Shown here piece by piece: positions 1 through 5,123 of a stretch of DNA of 7,400 nucleotides. Made by a program: the position numbers and the translations under genes. The first letter of the stretch is position 1, and each line of letters starts with the position of its first letter. The notes under the pieces were generated by a model that was not told the origin of the DNA, made no database searches, and saw only the letters and a program-made list of their open reading frames with translations. The stretch lies in the NCBI GenBank assembly GCA_003553165.1, contig PUOZ01000280.1, positions 1 through 7,400 on the forward strand, given 5' to 3'. This DNA comes from Thioalkalivibrio sp. Its GTDB lineage: Bacteria > Pseudomonadota > Gammaproteobacteria > Ectothiorhodospirales > Ectothiorhodospiraceae.

Positions 1-77
1 CACGTCGCACCGGCGGCGCTGAACCGAATCGGGCGGTACGGCTCCACCGCATGCGGTACCAACCAGATTCAGCGCTG

Positions 78-103
78 CCGGCCCCGGGTCAAGGCCGGTC
101 TTT
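78..103 (+). terminator. Weak hairpin, possible terminator of an upstream gene
   Basis: CCGGCC at 78-83 pairs with GGCCGG at 93-98 across a nine-base loop and is followed by TCTTT. The stem is short and the T-tract poor. A competing pairing of GCCGGTC (94-100) with GACCGGC (124-130) is possible. It could end transcription of whatever lies to the left, but no upstream gene end is identifiable in the window. Confidence 0.25.
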
Positions 104-159
104 CCGCGGTTCGCGACGGCCGTGACCGGCGGCGCCCCCGGGTCGATAAGGCTCCCGCG

Positions 160-176
160 CATAAGCCCAGCTTATG
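160..176. promoter_or_regulatory. Dyad CATAAG-5-CTTATG upstream of aprM
   Basis: CATAAG (160-165) and CTTATG (171-176) form a perfect inverted repeat separated by five bases, about 90 bases before the aprM start. It sits where GC-rich sequence gives way to the AT-rich probable promoter area, so it could be an operator for a dimeric regulator. I do not recognise it as the site of a known regulator. No well-spaced -35/-10 pair stands out: TTGATT occurs at 192-197, but no good -10 follows at 16-18 bases. Confidence 0.3.
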
Positions 177-248
177 GGCCATCAAGAAACTTTGATTTGA
201 TTCGAAATTTGGCATACCCCAGACTCGCCGAGTCATTTATGAGACACC

Positions 249-267
249 GAGGAGACCTCAGCCCGTG
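249..267 (+). promoter_or_regulatory. Shine-Dalgarno and GTG start of aprM
   Basis: GAGGAG at 249-254 lies ten bases before the GTG at 265. This strong ribosome binding site supports GTG as the true start. The next in-frame ATG is at residue 19, directly before the first membrane helix, and has no comparable site. Confidence 0.7.
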
Positions 268-1095
268 ATCACTAGCAACCCCTTTGCCGAACTTGCCGCT
301 GTCATTCCGCCGGCCGCAATGCAGACCTACGTCGTGCTGATGGTCCTCCTGGCCGCCGGCGGGACGATTCTCGACATCCTCCACAAGAAGAGCGCCAAGT
401 ACTTCTTTGAGAACGCCAAAAACGCCCAAAACAACGCTACGCGCAGCGTCAGCGGCGGTGAAAAGATCGGGATCGCGCTCAAGACCGTCGGAAAGGAGGT
501 TCTGACCTCCGGTGAATTCGATAACCAGCAGCGTCGGATGTCCCACCTCCTGACGATGTATGGCTTCATCCTCCTGGTTGTCACGACCGTGGTCCTGATC
601 TTCGGCTACCCGGCTGACCCGGCGCCCGCGATCATCCCTCTGCTCTGGCACCTGGGTGCACTCATGCTCGCCGGGGGCGGATACTGGTTCTGGTTCGGCA
701 TCCGCGTCGACGTCTCCTCGGAGGGTCATCCCTGGTACCGCGTCGAGCGTGCCGACCTGTTCATTCTTTCGCTTCTGGCGACCGCGACCTTTGCCCTCCT
801 GTGGTCGTTCACCCAGGGCGCCGGAGCCATCGGCTGGCTGTTCTTTGTCCTCTTCGTCGCTGCCACCACCGCTCTCTTCGGCACCGTCTACTGGTCCAAG
901 TTCGCCCATATGTTCTTCAAGCCCGCCGCGGCTTATCAGAAGCGCATCACCAAGGCTGACGGCTCGGCGGAGAATCTGCCCACCATTAGCCGCGCTGAGC
1001 CCGAACAGCAGCAACGGCATTCGATGGAACTGCTCCGGGATGCGCCCATGGACATGGGCCTGGGCATCAAACGCGAAGCGCCCAACCACTACTAA
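265..1095 (+). CDS. aprM: AprM, membrane partner of APS reductase
   Basis: This 276-residue integral membrane protein is encoded directly upstream of aprBA, the arrangement in many sulfur oxidisers. AprM is thought to anchor or connect APS reductase to the quinone pool. Hydrophobic segments lie at about residues 20-38, 95-115, 122-147, 165-184 and 188-209, giving five likely helices. A hydrophilic, alanine/lysine-rich region covers about 41-90 and a polar tail follows 220. His94 and His129 lie near the start and inside helices 2 and 3, and His215 follows helix 5 in a KFAHMF context. This pattern recalls the NarI/HdrE/QmoC-like haem b membrane subunits, so haem binding is possible but inferred. 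The GTG start is backed by GAGGAG at 249-254. A 39-base gap containing a small hairpin separates it from aprB. The family call rests mainly on the aprBA context plus topology. Confidence 0.88.
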   Translation: MITSNPFAELAAVIPPAAMQTYVVLMVLLAAGGTILDILHKKSAKYFFENAKNAQNNATRSVSGGEKIGIALKTVGKEVLTSGEFDNQQRRMSHLLTMYGFILLVVTTVVLIFGYPADPAPAIIPLLWHLGALMLAGGGYWFWFGIRVDVSSEGHPWYRVERADLFILSLLATATFALLWSFTQGAGAIGWLFFVLFVAATTALFGTVYWSKFAHMFFKPAAAYQKRITKADGSAENLPTISRAEPEQQQRHSMELLRDAPMDMGLGIKREAPNHY

Positions 1096-1106
1096 GCCAG
1101 TCAACT

Positions 1107-1123
1107 GATCAACAGAATTGATC
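1107..1123 (+). promoter_or_regulatory. Small hairpin between aprM and aprB
   Basis: GATCAA (1107-1112) pairs with TTGATC (1118-1123) across a five-base loop. It abuts the aprB Shine-Dalgarno sequence GAGG at 1124-1127. The stem is AT-rich and lacks a T-tract, so it is not a terminator. It could mark an mRNA processing or 5'-stabilising site that sets aprBA apart from aprM, or modulate aprB translation. The function is inferred. Confidence 0.35.
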
Positions 1124-1134
1124 GAGGATTACCC

Positions 1135-1614
1135 ATGCCAACTTTCGTATACATGACCCGTTGCGATGGCTGTGGATACTGCGTCGATATCTGCCCTTCA
1201 GATATCATGCATATCGACAAGACCTATCGTCGTGCCTACAACATTGAGCCCAACATGTGCTGGGAGTGCTTTTCCTGCGTGAAGGCCTGCCCGCACGACG
1301 CCATCGACGTCCGGGGCTATGCCGACTTCGCTCCGCTGGGTAGCAGCGTGCGCGTAAAGCGCGACGAGGAGAAGGGCACCATCGCATGGAGGGTCAAGTT
1401 CCGGGATGGTCGGGAAAAGAATTTCCTTTCCCCGATCACGACCAAGCCCTGGGGCAAGCACATTCCGAAACTTGCCGAGGTGCCCGCGCCGAGCAAGGAA
1501 ATGCGGGACAGCGAACTGCTTTTCAACGAGCCCAAGTACATCCGCCTGGATGACGGCGATCTGTATTCGCTGGAGGCTGCTGGTCTGAAGCTGAAAGAAG
1601 GGGTGTATTACTGA
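1135..1614 (+). CDS. aprB: Adenylylsulfate reductase, beta (Fe-S) subunit AprB
   Basis: This is the 159-residue electron-transfer subunit of dissimilatory APS reductase, which binds two [4Fe-4S] clusters and exchanges electrons with the FAD of AprA. The first cluster motif is Cys10-x2-Cys13-x2-Cys16-x3-Cys20-Pro. The second is Cys42-x2-Cys45-x2-Cys48-x3-Cys52-Pro, with Trp43 after the first cysteine. In classic two-cluster ferredoxins, the last cysteine of each motif ligates the other cluster. After about residue 65 comes a cysteine-free C-terminal extension, which in known structures wraps around AprA. Length is normal for the family and no ligand is missing. The ATG at 1135 is preceded by GAGG at 1124-1127. 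The stop overlaps the aprA start (TGATG), so the two subunits are probably translationally coupled in a 1:1 ratio. The protein is predicted to be cytoplasmic. Confidence 0.97.
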   Translation: MPTFVYMTRCDGCGYCVDICPSDIMHIDKTYRRAYNIEPNMCWECFSCVKACPHDAIDVRGYADFAPLGSSVRVKRDEEKGTIAWRVKFRDGREKNFLSPITTKPWGKHIPKLAEVPAPSKEMRDSELLFNEPKYIRLDDGDLYSLEAAGLKLKEGVYY

Positions 1615-3482
1615 TGGCATACGAGACTGTCGTTGAAGACAACATCGATATCCTGGTCTGCGGCGCAGGTCTGGGTGGCACGGGCGCAGCCTTTGAAGCC
1701 AGATATTGGGGGCAGGACAAGAAAATCGTCATTGCCGAAAAGGCCAATATCGACCGTTCCGGCGCTGTGGCCCAGGGTCTGTACGCAATCAACTGCTACA
1801 TGGGCACCCGCTGGGGTGAAAACAACCCTGAAGACCACGTCCGCTACGCACGTATCGACCTGATGGGCATGGTGCGCGAGGACCTGCTGTTCGACATGGC
1901 GCGTCACGTCGACTCCGCCGTGCACCAGTTCGAGGAGTGGGGTCTGCCGCTGATGCGCGATCCCAAGACCGGTGGCTATCAGCGCGAAGGCCGCTGGCAG
2001 ATCATGATCCACGGCGAGTCCTACAAGCCGATCGTCGCCGAGGCCGCGAAGAAATCCGCAGACAAGGTTTTCAACCGCATCTGCGTGACGCACCTGCTGA
2101 TGGACGAGTCCAAGGAGAACCGGGTTGCCGGTGCCGTGGGCTTCAACGTCCGGACCGGCAACTACCACGTCTTCAAGTCGAAGGCGGTTATCGTCGCTGC
2201 CGGCGGTGCGTCCATGATCTTCAAGCCGCGTTCCGTCGGCGAGGGTGCTGGCCGGGTCTGGTACGCACCGTGGTCTTCCGGCTCCGCCTACGGGCTGCTG
2301 ATCGACGCTGGCGCCAAGATGACCCAGATGGAGAACCGCATCGTGCTGGCCCGCTTCAAGGACGGCTATGGCCCGGTCGGTGCGTACTTCCTGCACCTCA
2401 AGACCCGTACGCAGAACTGTAATGGCGAAGAGTACGAGTCCAAGTGGTGGCCGCAGTTGCAGGAAATGGTCGGCAAGGAGTATCTGGATCCGGAAGTTTC
2501 TCACGCGACCCATCGGCCCATTCCGACCTGCCTGCGCAACCATGCGTTCATCAACGAGGTGAATGCCGGCCGTGGCCCGATCCACATGATCACCATGGAA
2601 GCCTTCCAGGACCCGCATCTCGAAGAGGTGGGCTGGGAGAACTTCCTCGGCATGACCGTCGGCCAGGCCGTTCTCTGGGCCGCCACCGATGTCGACCCCA
2701 AGAACGAAAACCCTGAGTTGACCACGTCCGAGCCTTACGTGATGGGTTCGCATGCCACCGGTTGCGGCGCCTGGTGCTCCGGTCCGGAGGACATCTCGCC
2801 TCCCGAGTATTTCTGGGGCTACAACCGCATGACCAGCGTGGAAGGCCTCTTTGGCGCCGGCGATGCCGTTGGCGGGACGCCGCACGCCTTCTCGTCCGGT
2901 TCGTTCACCGAAGGTCGCTTGGCAGCCAAAGCGGCCTGCAAGTACATCGATGACGGCAAGGCCAAGGGAATCCGTGTTTCGGACAAGCAGATCGAGGACC
3001 TGAAAGCCAAGATCTACAAGCCGATGGAGCACTACAAGATCTACCGCAACGAAGTGGTTGCAGGTTCGGTCAACCCGAACTTCATCAACCCGAGGCAGGG
3101 TCTGGACCGCTTGCAGAAACTGATGGACGAGTACTGTGGCGGCGTGACCGTCAGCTACATGACCAACGAGAAGCTGCTCAACATCGGTCTCAAGAAGATG
3201 AAGGTTCTTGAAGAGGATCTGGAGAAGCTTGCAGCCGAGGATTTCCATGAGCTGCTGCGCGCCTGGGAACTCCGGCACCGCGTGCTGACCTCCGAAAGTG
3301 TTTTTCAGCACACCCTCTTCCGCAAGGAAACCCGTTGGCCGGGTTATTACTACCGTGGCGATGTGATGAAGCTCGACGACGAGAACTGGCACGTTCTCAC
3401 CGTATCCCGTCGTGATCCGAAGACGGGCGAGTACACCATGGAGAAGGCGCCGTGCTATCACTTGGTCGGCACCGACGAGTGA
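1614..3482 (+). CDS. aprA: Adenylylsulfate reductase, alpha (FAD) subunit AprA
   Basis: This is the 622-residue catalytic flavoprotein of dissimilatory APS reductase, interconverting APS with AMP and sulfite. In a sulfur oxidiser it makes APS from sulfite, which Sat then converts to sulfate and ATP. The Rossmann motif is Gly17-x-Gly19-x2-Gly22 with Glu42 at the expected adenosine-ribose position. The succinate dehydrogenase/fumarate reductase-type FAD signature follows as RSGAVAQG at 49-56. The second FAD motif is GLFGAGDA (411-418), then SSGSFTEGR (427-435). Asn60, Glu135, Arg247, Arg308 and His380 sit in contexts matching active-site residues of the characterised archaeal enzyme; I matched these from memory, not by alignment. 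The C-terminal third is helical and charged. Length is full and no frameshift is visible. AAGGGG at 1598-1603 serves as its ribosome site inside aprB, whose stop overlaps the start by one base. Confidence 0.98.
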   Translation: MAYETVVEDNIDILVCGAGLGGTGAAFEARYWGQDKKIVIAEKANIDRSGAVAQGLYAINCYMGTRWGENNPEDHVRYARIDLMGMVREDLLFDMARHVDSAVHQFEEWGLPLMRDPKTGGYQREGRWQIMIHGESYKPIVAEAAKKSADKVFNRICVTHLLMDESKENRVAGAVGFNVRTGNYHVFKSKAVIVAAGGASMIFKPRSVGEGAGRVWYAPWSSGSAYGLLIDAGAKMTQMENRIVLARFKDGYGPVGAYFLHLKTRTQNCNGEEYESKWWPQLQEMVGKEYLDPEVSHATHRPIPTCLRNHAFINEVNAGRGPIHMITMEAFQDPHLEEVGWENFLGMTVGQAVLWAATDVDPKNENPELTTSEPYVMGSHATGCGAWCSGPEDISPPEYFWGYNRMTSVEGLFGAGDAVGGTPHAFSSGSFTEGRLAAKAACKYIDDGKAKGIRVSDKQIEDLKAKIYKPMEHYKIYRNEVVAGSVNPNFINPRQGLDRLQKLMDEYCGGVTVSYMTNEKLLNIGLKKMKVLEEDLEKLAAEDFHELLRAWELRHRVLTSESVFQHTLFRKETRWPGYYYRGDVMKLDDENWHVLTVSRRDPKTGEYTMEKAPCYHLVGTDE

Positions 3483-3490
3483 TCGGCACC

Positions 3491-3520
3491 TGCGGCGGGG
3501 ACGCTGCATCCCCCGCCGCA
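3491..3520 (+). terminator. Perfect 10-bp G+C hairpin just after aprA
   Basis: TGCGGCGGGG (3491-3500) and CCCCGCCGCA (3511-3520) are perfect complements around a ten-base loop, starting eight bases after the aprA stop. Only TCTTC follows, so this is unlikely to be a good intrinsic terminator by itself. With the better terminator 16 bases on, it may act as an mRNA 3'-end stabiliser or the first of a tandem pair. Confidence 0.5.
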
Positions 3521-3535
3521 TCTTCAGGAATCAGG

Positions 3536-3570
3536 GAGGACCAACGCGCACGCGCGTTGGTCTTCTTTTT
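3536..3570 (+). terminator. Intrinsic terminator of the aprMBA operon
   Basis: CCAACGCG (3541-3548) pairs with CGCGTTGG (3553-3560) around the tetraloop CACG. The stem can extend outward through 3536-3540 with 3561-3565 using one G-U pair. The downstream strand runs into TCTTCTTTTT (3561-3570). A GC-rich stem plus T-tract is the standard Rho-independent form. The next gene begins only 26 bases later, so some read-through is likely. Confidence 0.85.
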
Positions 3571-3596
3571 CAGTCGCAACGTCCAGGACTTTCAAC

Positions 3597-3989
3597 ATGA
3601 CTAGCGCAGATGACGCTTCGGCAACCCCGGGTTCGCCGATGAACATCATCGAGCACTCCGATGAGGAGATCACGGCATTCGCCCACCCCATGTGGAGCGA
3701 CCTGATCAAGCACTCCAACGAGGGTGACTACGGCAAGTTCACCAGAAAATTCTCCTACAATCTGGTGTTTGGTCTCAATGAGGTCGAGGTCGGTAACCAG
3801 TTCGTCAAGAGCGAGCTGACCCGGAACCTGAGCGACGATTGGGATTTTCTCGGCATCATTCGCCGGGGCGAACACGTCACGGTGCTGTACCGGGTCAGAA
3901 GCACCAAGAAGGCGGGCGAATGGCTCGGGCGCATGGTTCTCGGGTACGAGGAAGGGGAAGTGCGGATTTTCGGTGCCTCCATTTTCTGA
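3597..3989 (+). CDS. Unrecognised 130-residue protein after aprA
   Basis: I do not recognise this protein. It has no signal peptide, membrane segment or cysteine. Residues 1-15 are a loose Ser/Ala/Asp-rich start. From about 20 there is an amphipathic helical stretch, then DYGKF (44-48) and KFS (51-53), and from about 85 an alternating strand-like part that includes RRGEHVTVLYRV (89-100), the WLGRMVLGY region (109-117) and a C-terminal VRIFGASIF. A helical N-terminus leading into a curved sheet would fit an NTF2/SnoaL-like fold, but this is shape-based inference. AGGA at 3585-3588, eight bases ahead, supports the ATG at 3597. ATG at 3639 (residue 15) is an alternative with no clear ribosome site. 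It lies 26 bases past the apr terminator and 16 bases before the SlyD-like gene, so it probably shares a transcript with that gene. Confidence 0.85.
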   Translation: MTSADDASATPGSPMNIIEHSDEEITAFAHPMWSDLIKHSNEGDYGKFTRKFSYNLVFGLNEVEVGNQFVKSELTRNLSDDWDFLGIIRRGEHVTVLYRVRSTKKAGEWLGRMVLGYEEGEVRIFGASIF

Positions 3990-3994
3990 TGTTA

Positions 3995-4008
3995 CGGAAC
4001 CTGTGATG
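3995..4008 (+). promoter_or_regulatory. Probable start region of the SlyD-like gene
   Basis: The frame is open from a GTG at 3973, which would overlap the upstream gene. However, SlyD-type sequence begins with the residues after the ATG at 4006, and CGGA at 3995-3998 gives a weak ribosome site seven bases ahead. The upstream stop at 3987-3989 is 16 bases before this ATG, which suits re-initiation or coupling. I therefore prefer 4006. Confidence 0.6.
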
Positions 4009-4518
4009 ACAAAAGATGTTATCGAGAACAACAAGTACGTTGAATTGACCTATCAGGTCATTGACAGAAAGTCACGCCAGATACTGACCGCAGTTGAGTT
4101 CCCGTTGGGTTACGTCCATGGCGTCAACGAAATATTGTCGCCCACGGTGATGGCTGAGTTGGAGGGCAGATCGACGGGTGATGTCATCGAGGTGCCGATC
4201 GACTGCAACGCCATCTACGGGCCGCGGGATGAGTCCCTGGTGATTACCGATCACATCGAGAACGTTCCCGAAGAGTACCGCGAGGTTGGCACCTCCATCC
4301 TGATGGAGAACGACCAGGGGCAAACCAAGAGCTTTCTGGTGACCAGGGTCGATGACAACAGCGTGACGATCGACGGCAATAACCCGCTGTGTGGCAGGGA
4401 CGTCATTTTCAAGCTGGAGATTCGCCTGGTTCGCGATGCGACCGACGAGGAGATCCAGCACGGAGGCAAGGTCGAGACGGGCCCTGACATCAGTGGCGGA
4501 CGTATGAAGCCCATCTGA
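4006..4518 (+). CDS. SlyD-type FKBP peptidyl-prolyl isomerase/chaperone
   Basis: This 170-residue cytoplasmic protein follows the SlyD plan: an FKBP half (residues 11-75), an insert-in-flap chaperone domain (about 76-118), and the closing FKBP strand with VTIDGNNPLCG (120-130) and an acidic EE-containing helix (148-149). LTYQV (14-18), PLGYVHG (33-39), ELEG (51-54) and AIYGPRDESLV (69-79) match SlyD positions. SlyD proteins bind unfolded chains through the insert domain and speed prolyl cis/trans isomerisation. Two differences stand out. The segment where SlyD has its active-site Asp (in VDES) reads ILTAVEF, without an acid at that point. The His/Cys-rich metal-binding tail is also absent, with the protein ending in GGRMKPI. 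It may therefore be a binding chaperone more than an isomerase. The start at 4006 is preferred over GTG 3973. Its position after apr suggests a role in complex assembly, which is inference. Confidence 0.85.
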   Translation: MTKDVIENNKYVELTYQVIDRKSRQILTAVEFPLGYVHGVNEILSPTVMAELEGRSTGDVIEVPIDCNAIYGPRDESLVITDHIENVPEEYREVGTSILMENDQGQTKSFLVTRVDDNSVTIDGNNPLCGRDVIFKLEIRLVRDATDEEIQHGGKVETGPDISGGRMKPI

Positions 4519-4519
4519 A

Positions 4520-4738
4520 GTGCGGGCGAACCGTCCCTGCAGGGTGTGCCGGAGTCGCCGCGAAGGGGTGGCGCGGAGCCTTGCGGAGGCGGTAGAGATT
4601 ATGCCGGAGCTGCAGCGCATGGTCCCTCTGCTCGAGGGCCTTCGTACCGGCGCGGTTCGTGCGCAGCCCGGTCTGTCAGTGAGTTGGGGGGCTGACGTCG
4701 GCGTTTCCATACCCCCTTTTTCGATTGCAACGAGGTGA
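4520..4738 (+). CDS. Doubtful 72-residue ORF between SlyD-like gene and small gene
   Basis: A GTG-started frame begins two bases after the preceding stop and its TGA lies three bases before the next ATG, so it fills the gap exactly. The middle part (about residues 17-50) reads like an amphipathic helix with leucines and glutamates and has GC-rich third positions. The start (RANRPCRVCRSRR) and end look noncoding. There is no good ribosome site before the GTG. I recognise no family. It may be a decayed gene, a real small protein beginning at an internal codon, or just untranslated spacer. Confidence 0.2.
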   Translation: MRANRPCRVCRSRREGVARSLAEAVEIMPELQRMVPLLEGLRTGAVRAQPGLSVSWGADVGVSIPPFSIATR

Positions 4739-4741
4739 ATC

Positions 4742-4906
4742 ATGAGTGGACCAGCCGCAAAAAAACGCCCGGAAGTTCCGGATGGCAAGACCCGCTATCT
4801 GACGACCCGGCAGAAAGAGCCGACCGAAAAGGGCTACATCGGATACGACACCATCTGGGAATCGTTCCAGAAAGAAGCCGAGTACCAGACGCCGAAACGG
4901 CCCTGA
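4742..4906 (+). CDS. 54-residue charged protein, function unknown
   Basis: This is a short protein I do not recognise. It starts MSGPAAKKR, is rich in Lys/Arg and Glu, has no cysteine, histidine or membrane segment, and carries an aromatic cluster, GYIGYDTIWESF (31-42). The N-terminal half looks disordered and basic, and residues 38-48 could form a helix. GAGGTG at 4732-4737 is a strong Shine-Dalgarno sequence four bases before the ATG. A clear intrinsic terminator starts seven bases after the stop. This framing by ribosome site and terminator is the main reason to call it real. It is the last gene of the cluster after apr. A partner-binding or regulatory microprotein is conceivable, but no function can be read from the sequence. 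Confidence 0.7.
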   Translation: MSGPAAKKRPEVPDGKTRYLTTRQKEPTEKGYIGYDTIWESFQKEAEYQTPKRP

Positions 4907-4912
4907 GCTTGA

Positions 4913-4949
4913 CGGCCGCGCGAGACCGACATGTCGCGCGGCCGGTTTT
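4913..4949 (+). terminator. Intrinsic terminator after the 54-residue gene
   Basis: CGGCCGCGCGA (4913-4923) pairs perfectly with TCGCGCGGCCG (4934-4944) around a ten-base loop, followed by GTTTTG. The 11-bp GC-rich stem with a short T-tract marks the end of the cluster that starts at 3597. Confidence 0.8.
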
Positions 4950-5107
4950 GTCCCCAAAGGCGAGCGAGGGGTGCCCCCAATCATGAAGGCCCCGGGTCGT
5001 TCGGCGGCTGGAGCGTAGGGCGGAACGCAGGACCTCCGGCACGGTCTTCCGGCCGTTCCGGGTGGGCTGGCGATCGTGTGCGGACTTTCCGGAGATCGTT
5101 CCAGCGC

Positions 5108-5123
5108 GGAGACCAGCATCATG
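5108..5123 (+). promoter_or_regulatory. Ribosome site choosing ATG 5121 for the methyltransferase-like gene
   Basis: GGAG at 5108-5111 lies nine bases before ATG 5121. The frame is also open from a GTG at 5076, but those 15 extra residues look noncoding and have no ribosome site. The start at 5121 is therefore preferred, leaving 4950-5120 as leader/promoter space in which I see no clear -35/-10 pair. Confidence 0.6.

Larger units (their letters stand above)
1..264. other. Leader upstream of aprM, no convincing gene
   Basis: I see no convincing gene here. One plus-strand frame stays open to a TGA at 192-194, but its translation is arginine-rich and looks like out-of-frame GC-rich sequence. 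The left part is very GC-rich. From about 180 the composition turns AT-rich, as expected of a promoter region close to the aprM start. The stretch holds a 12-bp palindrome at 46-57, a weak hairpin at 78-98 followed by TCTTT, a dyad at 160-176 and another at 222-234. A 9-base direct repeat, CCCCGGGTC, occurs at 82-90 and 136-144. If ATP sulfurylase (sat) precedes apr, as in some purple sulfur bacteria, it lies outside the window. Confidence 0.5.

Noticed and set aside
1..194. Open plus-strand frame at the left edge as the end of an upstream gene
   Set aside because: The translation is arginine-rich and irregular, and the frame runs through palindromes and repeats. It shows no protein-like pattern.
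172..1104. 310-codon minus-strand frame opposite aprM
   Set aside because: Antisense shadow: a Gly/Asp/Glu/Arg-rich composition without a fold pattern, covering the clear membrane protein on the plus strand.
1608..3521. 637-codon open frame on the minus strand opposite aprA
   Set aside because: It mirrors aprA almost end to end, its translation has no recognisable motif, and it has the His/Val/Gly/Arg bias of antisense frames in GC-rich genes. aprA is certain.
3973..4005. Longer start (GTG 3973) for the SlyD-like gene
   Set aside because: It would overlap the upstream gene, adds residues with no counterpart in SlyD, and has no good ribosome site.
5076..5120. Longer start (GTG 5076) for the methyltransferase-like gene
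   Set aside because: The extra 15 residues look noncoding, and a GGAG site is correctly placed for ATG 5121.
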